A stretch of 41,732 bases of DNA from Opitutales bacterium (GTDB lineage: Bacteria; Verrucomicrobiota; Verrucomicrobiia; Opitutales; JABSRG01). The number at the start of each line of letters is the position of its first letter. The stretch's first letter is position 1. Location of the stretch: positions 1-41,732 of the forward strand of contig JANQKZ010000002.1 in assembly GCA_028280845.1 (NCBI GenBank). Direction: 5' to 3'. The notes below the pieces were generated by a model. It saw nothing but the letters and a program-made list of their open reading frames with translations, was not told the origin of the DNA and made no database searches. Made by a program: the position numbers and the translations under genes. This document shows, one piece after another, positions 35,088-41,732 of the stretch.

Positions 35088-35768
35088 ATGGGGGAAAAAT
35101 TAAAGGGAGTTTATAACATCGATGAACCGGATTTTCGGTCCAACATATGGATTCGTTTTGATGATAAATCCGGTCAGCAAAGACACGTTGAGCTAAAGGA
35201 CCACATTTCGGATATAGCCCAATTCAAATTGGGCTCCTCGGTTCCTGAGGGAATTTTAGATCTCTTTATCACCGCACAAAATCTCTACATCTACTCCTGG
35301 TATCATTATCCACTTCGGGTAGTAGCTGAATTTCATGTTCTCACCGTGTTAGAATTGGCACTAAAGGAGCGACTCTTTCCTGACAAAAGATCGAGACCAA
35401 AACGGACTAGCCTCCATAAACTCTTCAGTTGTGCGATCGAGGAGGGATATCTTGTTAATGAACGTCTGAGTCAATGGCGACGGATCGTCGAAAAGCGGTT
35501 CCAACAGAGGATCTACTCGGAGAAATTCGCAAAAGCACTCCAATCTGAGTCGCCAATCGGATTCAACCTAGATGACGCCCAACCCAATCAGGAAGACCTC
35601 AACTTTGATTACCTCCAAATCCTTCGAGAGTATTTCCCTAAACTCCGGAACCAGTATGCCCATGGGTCCGAATCTTTATACCCCCATGTCCTACTTACCT
35701 TCGAGGTAGTCTCAGAATTAATAAATCAGCTCTTTGGGGAGGAAAAAAGGGTCAAACGTAGTATTTAA
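35088..35768 (+). CDS. HEPN-type protein (putative RNase effector) downstream of hsdM
   Basis: 226 residues, not recognised as a named family. It is helical, with AEFHVLTVLELALKERLF and a final segment FPKLRNQYAHGSESLYP that contains R187-N-x3-H192. The R-N-x3-H (R-x4-H) motif near the C-terminus after an E-x-LK-rich helix is the HEPN ribonuclease signature. An N-terminal part (residues 1-75: IDEPDFRSNIWIRFDD...) looks like a small beta domain. Codon use and GC are lower than in hsdM. It is 30 bp after hsdM, so likely co-transcribed and functionally linked. Whether it is toxic, or needs an antitoxin, cannot be told. Confidence 0.65.
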   Translation: MGEKLKGVYNIDEPDFRSNIWIRFDDKSGQQRHVELKDHISDIAQFKLGSSVPEGILDLFITAQNLYIYSWYHYPLRVVAEFHVLTVLELALKERLFPDKRSRPKRTSLHKLFSCAIEEGYLVNERLSQWRRIVEKRFQQRIYSEKFAKALQSESPIGFNLDDAQPNQEDLNFDYLQILREYFPKLRNQYAHGSESLYPHVLLTFEVVSELINQLFGEEKRVKRSI

Positions 35769-35770
35769 AC

Positions 35771-35785
35771 ATCCGGCCTAGCCGG
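35771..35785. terminator. Short hairpin at convergent gene ends
   Basis: TCCGGC-CTA-GCCGGA is a perfect 6-bp stem with a 3-base loop, placed between the HEPN gene stop (35768) and the convergent AAA gene stop (35823). It is flanked by CAT/ATG that extend the symmetry. There is no T-run, so terminator function is only suggested by position. Confidence 0.35.
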
Positions 35786-35822
35786 ACATGAATTGTCTCC
35801 AACGAAAAAAGGGGAATGAGCC

Positions 35823-37001
35823 TTAAGCCCATTCCCCGAAGCCGACCCGGCGGGAGTTGGCCGGGGTATCGGAGGCAGCTGCATCCAAGGCTTCGCCGTT
35901 GTAGACTTCAGCCAGGGAGTAGGCCTCCTTTTCAGATGACCTCGCCAGGGGCTTGCCCAGCTTCCAGGACAGCCGCTGGGCCGCCTTCAGGTCCAGCAAG
36001 CCGAAGGTCCGGTGACCGACAAGGCGACCGGGCCGCCGCAGGGCGGGGTCGATCTGGCTGCACCGCCCATTCATCGTGGCGATGATGTGGAGCCGCAGGT
36101 AATTCCCCAGCAGTCCGTCGGTCAGGTTGAGCAACACACTGACGGCTTCTACCGAGTCACTACCGGTGTCCCGGGGGAGCAGGAGGGCTTCTGCGTCCTC
36201 CAGAACGACGACGAACTGGGCTTCCTTGTGCTTACGCCGCTCTTCGGCCCAGAACTCCATGAATTCCGGATCCTTCAAGGCATGGATAGGAGCACCCGGC
36301 AAGAAGTGGAAGCGGTGGGTGTCCTTCAGGCACCAGGCCAGGTGACGGATGTAACTGGTTTTTCCCGTTCCGGGCGGGCCGTCGAAGATGGAGATCCCGA
36401 AGGCTTGCCCCTGAAACTTATCCAGGTAGCGCGCATGCCAGGAAGGGAACGCGTCGCCATAGTGAAGCTTCATCCGTTCATCCTGGAGGAAGGCTCCGGA
36501 TTCAAGATGAAACTCCTCGGCGTAGAGCGAACCATATTGCCTTGACAGGATAAACATCCTCGCCCCCTTGGGTTGTTCGGGCCGACAGATGTTGGCCAAC
36601 TTATTGCCCAGGGAGGCCGCCTTATTGGGAGAGCTGGAGAATACGGTCAAACAATGGGAATACACCGTCACCCAGGTATCCGCCTTTTTGAAGTAGAGCA
36701 ACATACCGTGGTAACCGGGATCCGTGTCTCCGTCTTCCAGCTCACCCAGCACATCATTGAACTGGGAACGCACGATGTGCCCGGAATAGGCAAAGACCAG
36801 CTTCCGCATGTCCATGGCGCCGTGGATCTGGTGGGCGTGCACCTTAAGGTTGCCCAGCGCGGCATACATCGGGGCCAGCATCCACTGTTCCGCATCCACA
36901 TAGTAATGGGAGGCGGGATCTGATTGAACCGGGTTGGGCGGTTTGAACGTTGCCGGAAAATCCAACCAGGACTTCCGGTTAGATGTGGGGTTCGTCTTCA
37001 T
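35823..37001 (-). CDS. AAA ATPase, BCS1-like
   Basis: 392 residues from ATG 37001 (MKTNPTSNRKSW). An in-frame extension to 37178 exists but reads as low-quality sequence. The N-terminal half (residues 1-195) has no family I can name. The AAA domain begins with Walker A FDGPPGTGKTSYIRHLAWCL (near residue 207), then Walker B FVVVLEDAEALLLPRD, sensor 1 IIATMNGRCSQIDPA and arginine fingers LRRPGRLVGH. This layout (unique N-terminus plus a single AAA module with ED instead of DE in Walker B) is typical of bacterial BCS1-like ATPases, which remodel or translocate proteins. It is convergent with the defence island, so any link is by location only. Confidence 0.8.
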   Translation of the reverse strand: MKTNPTSNRKSWLDFPATFKPPNPVQSDPASHYYVDAEQWMLAPMYAALGNLKVHAHQIHGAMDMRKLVFAYSGHIVRSQFNDVLGELEDGDTDPGYHGMLLYFKKADTWVTVYSHCLTVFSSSPNKAASLGNKLANICRPEQPKGARMFILSRQYGSLYAEEFHLESGAFLQDERMKLHYGDAFPSWHARYLDKFQGQAFGISIFDGPPGTGKTSYIRHLAWCLKDTHRFHFLPGAPIHALKDPEFMEFWAEERRKHKEAQFVVVLEDAEALLLPRDTGSDSVEAVSVLLNLTDGLLGNYLRLHIIATMNGRCSQIDPALRRPGRLVGHRTFGLLDLKAAQRLSWKLGKPLARSSEKEAYSLAEVYNGEALDAAASDTPANSRRVGFGEWA

Positions 37002-37400
37002 GTTGGTCTTGGGGAAAGGGATAAGGAATCTGGAGAAACGAAAGGAGGGATAACTAAAAATGTATCCAGTGTTCAGGTACAGCATAGCCACGCAGGATCC
37101 ATGGGCGCAGAGAGGAGTCCCGGAAGCACGGGGGAACAGAGAGGGAGGGTCCTTGAACGGATCCCTATCGGCTTCCACCCACCAGCGACCCCAAAGCTAT
37201 CTCGCGGATGCTTTTTATCGTCATCGGGCATAGCCCGGTCTGCTGGTGGATAAACATGATAAAATCGGGGAAAGCCGTGGAAAATGAGCAAACCCTCTGA
37301 TCCGCACAAGTCAAAACTTGAGAGAAACCAGCAAAAAAACCGGCTCTCCGTGTCTGTTGGGATGAACAAACTCCCCGCCCCCCAGCACGATCAAAGGAAC
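37002..37400. other. 399-bp gap without a supportable gene
   Basis: The interval upstream of the AAA gene holds only short frames that lack family resemblance or run into the peptidase gene antisense. A CGGGC-ATA-GCCCG hairpin lies near 37227-37239. It must contain the AAA gene promoter, but no clear -35/-10 pair was found. Confidence 0.5.
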
Positions 37401-40322
37401 TCAGGGGGTGGTCGTCCCCAGTCCGGGGCCATAAACGATGGCATTGAGGAGCAGGCGCTCAGTGCCCGCGGTGGCGGCGCGGAAACCGGGAGCCGTGGCA
37501 AAGAGGATGATCTGGCCGCGGCCACGGCTTTCGCGCGTGACGACAGAGGCGTTGGCCAGCAAGGGGGCGGCTTCCGGCCAGAGGAGACCGCTGGCGCGCA
37601 GGCGCATCTGTTGGCCTTCCGGCAGGGCAGACCAACCCAGGCGAGCGGGTAGGGTCTCGGCGGCATCGTCAGCTTCGAGTGGATCCGCCGCTTCGGGTGG
37701 CGCATCCTCAAACACGCCGAGGCGCACGGGCGACTCCACCGGCAAACGCGACAGGAGCAGAGGGCCGCGTGAGGTTAAGACGGGGAGCTCGGGCCCGACC
37801 CCCGCGGTTAACCAGTGCTCCGGGTCGACACGTGCCGCCAACATCGCTCCGACGGGAAGGAATTTCTCTGCCCATTCCATTTCGCGTTTCCAGGTTGCTT
37901 CGCTGGGGCGCTCCGGCTCGTCGGACCAGGGGAAGGTCGCGGCTTCGGTCAACGCCACGTGGCCCCGGAAGGTATCCTCCGGCGGGAGCGGATCCCGATG
38001 GGCCATCCATTGGCGCAGCACATCCGTCTCGAAAGAATCGAGCTCCGCATAGGCATCGCCGAGGAGCTGTAATGCCGTATCGTCTTCATCTCTGGCGCGG
38101 ACCAGCGCAGTGGCAGACCTTCCCAGCGCGATGAGGGTCCCGCCATCCTCCACCCACTCCATCAGGCGCTTAAAAGTCGCTGGGGTCATGGCATCGGGAT
38201 TCATGCTGGGGAGTAGCAGTAGGTTGTAGCGCTCGAGGACAGGGCGGCGACGCGATGAACCCATCTCCAAGGCATCGCCATTGAGCAGGCTGTGCGGAAT
38301 GCCCAGGCGCTGGTCCAGGAGATACCAAAGTCCCCCCGCCGAATAAGCCGAGGTCTGGCCGCGGGTCAGGAGGCCGATCTCAGGCCTCTTGAGGTGGGTA
38401 AAGGTGCCTCCTCCGAGGTCTGCCAGATCCCCTTCGCCGAGACCGGAGTCAATCGGGAGAAGCTCAATGCCAAGCTCATCGGTCACGGCCTTGGCCCGCT
38501 GGGCGTCTTCGGCAAAAGTATCGCGGTTGTCGGGGGCCACCAGGAAGATGGAACCCCGGGGAAGCTCATGCCCGGACAGGGTCGTGGCTTCCCCGGATGC
38601 CCTCAGTTCCACACCCTGCGAAAGGAGGCGGGCGGCGGCCACCAGGGCCCGGTCGTCATGGCCGGCAATCGCATAGGCATAGGTGGCGGGCGCAAGCGGC
38701 TCAGAGGTAAAGCTGCGAAGCTCCCAGGGTTCGACCGAATCCGGGAGGGGAGCCTGGATTTCATAGGCTTCCAGGCCAAACATCATCGGAATATTCCAGG
38801 CAGTCACATCGTAAATCAGGGAGTCCGCTTTGTGGATGAGCTCCTTATATTCCTCCTGCGCAGCCTCGAGGGGATAGGGCGGATCAAACTCCATCATCGC
38901 CGCCACTAAGTACGCCTGAGGCTGCCGGGTCGGTAAAATGAGCGTCCCCACGGGAAAGGTCTTGGTCGCATGGATCCGCCCTAAGGTGTCGGTAACCTCG
39001 GCGACATCCCAGGGTTCCCTTAACTCGAAAAATTCAAAGCTCTGGGCTTTCAAAAGATGAATGAAGCGCTCGCGCCGCCCATCGTTGCCCTCCGAAAAGG
39101 GAAAGGCGAAGATCCGCTCGGCAAAGGGTCCGGTGGGGGAGACGGCTTCGCGCCGATGGGCCAGGTAGTCGGCCACGACATCTCGACGATGCTGAACGAA
39201 GGTCCGCAGGTTGGCGAGGGAACTGACAAATTGGGCATGAACCCCTTCCGCGTAGGTCGTAATGCGACCATCGGGGCGTTTTACGGCATCTTCCCCGATG
39301 TGCGACATCTCATAGAGCACCGGGACCGCGCCCCGGAGCGCCCCAAAGGCAGTCGTGTAGCCGGGATACCACTCTTCATGCCACTCGCCGGTGTAATAGA
39401 GCCAGCCCTGGTCATTGAACGCGGCGGCGTGGTCGGCTGCAAAGATCGTCCCCCAGTGTTCCAGGTGCGCGGGTCGGTTGATGTTGAGTGGCTCTCGTGG
39501 CGGTGAAAACAGAAAGGTGTCTTGCGAGCCCATCTCGTGAGCATCCACGATGAGCTGGGGCTCCCATTGATTCATCAACGCAATGGCGCCGCGCACTTCA
39601 GGGTGAACGGCGTATATCCAGTCGCGATTGAGATCGAAGAGGTAGTGGTTGGTTCGCCCGCCGGGCCAGTATCCGCGATTGGACACATCCCGATCGTCCA
39701 CATTGCCCACTTCGCTCCGGTTATCCACCACCATGGACAAGTAACGCTCCCGCCCGTCGGGATTGAGCATCGGGACGACAAGGACAACCGTGTTTTCCAG
39801 CCATTGGATCACGTCCGGGTCCTCCGACGCGGCCAGGTAGTAGAGAAAAGCCACCGCACCATCCGCCGCCGAGGTTTCATCCCCGTGAATGCCATAGCCG
39901 AACCAGGCAATGGAGGGGGTGTCCTCGATAATGCGCCGGGCTTCGTCCCGGGAGAGTCCCCGGGGGTCGGCGAGGCGGGCATTAGCGGCTTGGATGGCAT
40001 CCAGCCGGGCAAGATTGGCCGGAGACGAAACGATAGCGACATGCAAGGGACGATCCGTGTAACTCCGTGCGAATTCGTGCACGAGCACACGTTCGCTAGC
40101 CTCAGCCCACTGCTCCATTGCCACTTGAATTTCGTCTACCATGGCTGCGCGTGAGCCAAACTCGAACCCCATCGCAGCATCCGGGGTGGGCACGCTTTCA
40201 TCATAAGGGCCTGCCGGGAACAGGGGCACCTCGTAGGCGGGGACGATCGCCTGAAGCGTTGGGTTAAACAGCAGGCCCGCCAGGAGCGGCATCAGGATCT
40301 TGAGGAGCATCGGTTGTTTCAT
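37401..40322 (-). CDS. Secreted M14-family zinc carboxypeptidase
   Basis: 973 residues with signal peptide 1-25 (LLKILMPLLAGLLFNPTLQA). The M14 zinc site is seen as H146-x2-E149 in YGIHGDETSAADG and H262 in VDAHEMGSQDTF. PMLNPDGRERY and FDLNRDWIYAVHPE give the substrate-carboxylate arginine region, and VPVLYEMSHIGED is a candidate for the catalytic glutamate. After the peptidase domain (about 50-400), a long C-terminal part includes a ThuA/GATase-like fold (YNLLLLPSMNPDAM, LMEWVEDGGTLIALG), as in large M14 peptidases of Bacteroidota and Verrucomicrobiota. It probably trims extracellular or periplasmic peptides. Stand-alone gene; the 271 bp upstream contain no gene. Confidence 0.88.
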   Translation of the reverse strand: MKQPMLLKILMPLLAGLLFNPTLQAIVPAYEVPLFPAGPYDESVPTPDAAMGFEFGSRAAMVDEIQVAMEQWAEASERVLVHEFARSYTDRPLHVAIVSSPANLARLDAIQAANARLADPRGLSRDEARRIIEDTPSIAWFGYGIHGDETSAADGAVAFLYYLAASEDPDVIQWLENTVVLVVPMLNPDGRERYLSMVVDNRSEVGNVDDRDVSNRGYWPGGRTNHYLFDLNRDWIYAVHPEVRGAIALMNQWEPQLIVDAHEMGSQDTFLFSPPREPLNINRPAHLEHWGTIFAADHAAAFNDQGWLYYTGEWHEEWYPGYTTAFGALRGAVPVLYEMSHIGEDAVKRPDGRITTYAEGVHAQFVSSLANLRTFVQHRRDVVADYLAHRREAVSPTGPFAERIFAFPFSEGNDGRRERFIHLLKAQSFEFFELREPWDVAEVTDTLGRIHATKTFPVGTLILPTRQPQAYLVAAMMEFDPPYPLEAAQEEYKELIHKADSLIYDVTAWNIPMMFGLEAYEIQAPLPDSVEPWELRSFTSEPLAPATYAYAIAGHDDRALVAAARLLSQGVELRASGEATTLSGHELPRGSIFLVAPDNRDTFAEDAQRAKAVTDELGIELLPIDSGLGEGDLADLGGGTFTHLKRPEIGLLTRGQTSAYSAGGLWYLLDQRLGIPHSLLNGDALEMGSSRRRPVLERYNLLLLPSMNPDAMTPATFKRLMEWVEDGGTLIALGRSATALVRARDEDDTALQLLGDAYAELDSFETDVLRQWMAHRDPLPPEDTFRGHVALTEAATFPWSDEPERPSEATWKREMEWAEKFLPVGAMLAARVDPEHWLTAGVGPELPVLTSRGPLLLSRLPVESPVRLGVFEDAPPEAADPLEADDAAETLPARLGWSALPEGQQMRLRASGLLWPEAAPLLANASVVTRESRGRGQIILFATAPGFRAATAGTERLLLNAIVYGPGLGTTTP

Positions 40323-40593
40323 CTATATGTAAAATAACGGCGTGGAACATTCTACACCACGAGGGAGAAGACTCACGCTGATGGTGTTAAAGATTACATA
40401 GGGTGAGCGGGTCCGTGCCGCAACCCTCCAGGCGGCATTAAAAAAAACCCTTCCGGTTCATCCGTCCTTTCCGTAGTCCGCCTCTTCAGCGGCTTCCCCG
40501 GACTGGCCGGCGAACGGCTCGGGCCACCATGGAAACGGTTGATTTAACCTTGGGTTCCCTGGGAACAGGGAAGCAGATGAGAACAGCCCGGGG

Positions 40594-41202
40594 TTACTTA
40601 ATAAAGAGAGCCGCCACCGCAATTAACATGCTGATCGCAGCGATACCAATTGCTATATTCGATCTTTGCTGCTCCCGCAGCACTTTTGCGTTCGCTTCCG
40701 ACTGCCTGAGCAGCACCTTATTCAGTTCTTCACTGATGGCCTCCAGGGCTCGCCAGATTGAACAGAGTTCATCGGAATACCCCTCTAACTTCTCATACTC
40801 GTTGCTGGGATCCCGCCGATTGTTATCCCCTATAAAATCTAAAATCTCGTAGTACTTTCTGATGTAATCCTTGTATTCGGGAAGGTGTTCAGTGATCGGA
40901 ATCGTACTGTAGGTCTCCTGAAAATTCCGGATTTTTCCGAGGTAATAGACCGCTGAAACCTCAACCGAGTCATATATAGCTCTTTCAATATGCGTTTTCG
41001 CCTCGTTGAGCTCGACTTTGGGCTCTTTGCCTGACTCCTTCGGGCAAAGCGCATCGACGATATGCCGGCCGGCATATCGCAATTCATTCACCGCTGGAAT
41101 CACCAAGCTATCTGACGCCTGTTCAGCCCGTTTTAAGGCACTTTCAGCCCGATGATAAAGCTTCATCAACTCCAGCGGAGTTGGCCCCGTATCCCCTTCC
41201 AT
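40594..41202 (-). CDS. Tail-anchored protein with HEPN-like R-x4-H motif
   Basis: 202 residues, unknown family. ELRYAGRHIVDAL near the N-terminus contains R42-x4-H47, like HEPN active sites and like 'NELRYAGxH' proteins from mobile elements. The middle is helical and acidic (LPEYKDYIRKYYEILDFIGD). The last 22 residues (IAIGIAAISMLIAVAALFIK) are a single membrane anchor, preceded by a coiled coil (ISEELNKVLLRQSEANAKVL). It follows a small gene and an XRE regulator in the same direction. A membrane-tethered effector controlled by the upstream regulator is possible; this is inference. Confidence 0.55.
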   Translation of the reverse strand: MEGDTGPTPLELMKLYHRAESALKRAEQASDSLVIPAVNELRYAGRHIVDALCPKESGKEPKVELNEAKTHIERAIYDSVEVSAVYYLGKIRNFQETYSTIPITEHLPEYKDYIRKYYEILDFIGDNNRRDPSNEYEKLEGYSDELCSIWRALEAISEELNKVLLRQSEANAKVLREQQRSNIAIGIAAISMLIAVAALFIK

Positions 41203-41215
41203 AACCGTAACGGGA

Positions 41216-41425
41216 TTAGCGGGAAGCGAGAAGCTCCTTTTTCCGAGCCTCGATATCGGATTCAGTCGAATATTTGCCCTGAGTTAACCGAATATTGCCA
41301 CTCGAATATCCCGCTACCAGGTTACGGACATACTGACGCTCCCCCTCTTCCTTCTGTTGCTTTACCTCCTGAAGAGAGCTTTTTTTCCGTTTCACCTTTT
41401 GGAGTAACTTGCTCATATTAATCAT
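41216..41425 (-). CDS. Small basic protein in the edge operon
   Basis: 69 codons from ATG 41425, or 66 from ATG 41416 (MSKLLQKVKRKKSSLQEVKQ). The second start removes an 8-bp overlap with the regulator gene and is plausible. The sequence is highly charged and probably helical at the N-terminus (KVKRKKSSLQEVKQQKEEGE), with YSSGNIRLTQGKYSTESDI later. No known domain. Its position between the XRE regulator and the tail-anchored gene (13-bp gap) suggests one transcript. Confidence 0.5.
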   Translation of the reverse strand: MINMSKLLQKVKRKKSSLQEVKQQKEEGERQYVRNLVAGYSSGNIRLTQGKYSTESDIEARKKELLASR

Positions 41426-41639
41426 TGCTCACACGATTGGGAAAAAGTTGGGAAATAGAATAACCACCAGATGTCAAGGCGTTTAACCCGTTTAAGACTC
41501 GATACTGGAGCCGGGTACTCACGGTAATCTTTCCATTTGCTAGTCGGTTTACTGTTGGAAGTGAAACACCAGCCTCTGCCGCGAGTTCTGTCTGGGTGAT
41601 CCCCTCTTTATCAAGGAACGTTTTAAGGTTATTCTGCAC
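41418..41639 (-). CDS. XRE-family helix-turn-helix regulator
   Basis: 73 residues. The HTH spans residues about 12-41: GITQTELAAEAGVSLPTVNR followed by LANGKITVS. It has the compact layout of phage- and toxin-antitoxin-type Cro/XRE repressors. It is first in a three-gene minus-strand operon, and the upstream 93 bp to the window edge are AT-rich, with a short palindrome suitable as an operator. Confidence 0.85.
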   Translation of the reverse strand: MQNNLKTFLDKEGITQTELAAEAGVSLPTVNRLANGKITVSTRLQYRVLNGLNALTSGGYSISQLFPNRVSND

Positions 41640-41670
41640 TTTCTGACAAATTGAAAAGCCATAACGTGCT

Positions 41671-41683
41671 GAATAAGTTATTC
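41671..41683. promoter_or_regulatory. Palindrome upstream of the XRE regulator
   Basis: GAATAA-G-TTATTC is a perfect 6-bp inverted repeat about 32 bp upstream of the regulator start in AT-rich DNA. Autoregulatory operators of small XRE repressors have this form; binding is unproven. Confidence 0.45.
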
Positions 41684-41732
41684 ATACTCAACTAAATATT
41701 TATAATTAATTCTAAATAAAATCAAATTTTCA

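Noticed and set aside
37284-37652. 122-codon plus-strand frame overlapping the M14 peptidase end
   Set aside because: Most of it is antisense to the peptidase, and the unique part has no recognisable domain.

Overview
The window looks like chromosomal DNA of a Gram-negative member of the PVC group, most probably Verrucomicrobiota (Opitutae-like). The support is a fabH-adjacent run of envelope genes (a BamD-like TPR protein and an LptE-like lipoprotein), a large secreted protein ending in a 'VEYSTDLVSWT'-type C-terminus that is common in that phylum, few clear Shine-Dalgarno sites, and moderately high GC with C-rich intergenic DNA. The assignment is an inference from gene content, not from a marker tree.

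Layout. 1-5.7 kb: a truncated signal-peptide/PDZ protein, htpG, a periplasmic heavy-metal-binding protein, ppk1 and tRNA-Ser(CGA). 5.8-13.7 kb: a 1294-residue acidic repeat protein, a small unknown gene, a fused two-domain iron-type ABC permease without partners and a TPR protein. 13.7-23.8 kb is mostly housekeeping: trpD-glmM-TPR on the minus strand; uppP and then rpmF-plsX-fabH-(BamD-like)-(LptE-like)-rpe on the plus strand; a secreted VOC protein and a small coiled-coil membrane protein. The 59-residue L32 gene rpmF lies between uppP and plsX.

24-37 kb is accessory. Two convergent NERD-domain paralogues come first. One is interrupted by a single in-frame TGA; the other has lost the conserved lysine of its nuclease-like motif. 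Next is a type I restriction-modification island with an unusual order: hsdR, hsdS, a 387-residue ABC-ATPase/HEPN protein that fits the anticodon nuclease PrrC in size, motifs and position, a short RhuM-like remnant, a Fic AMPylase, a spaced-repeat operator, hsdM, and a second HEPN-type protein with an R-x4-H motif. A BCS1-like AAA ATPase lies convergent to the island. The likely logic is that the modification enzyme protects host DNA, HsdR cuts foreign DNA, and PrrC-like, Fic and HEPN proteins act as back-up toxins if restriction is blocked.

37.4-41.7 kb: a secreted M14 zinc carboxypeptidase, then a minus-strand operon at the edge: XRE regulator, small basic protein, and a tail-anchored protein with another R-x4-H motif.

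Intergenic regions hold several families of degenerate tandem hexamers and heptamers, repeatedly placed just upstream of start codons. In two cases such arrays appear to have become part of the coding sequence, in the signal-peptide or linker regions of uppP and the LptE-like gene.
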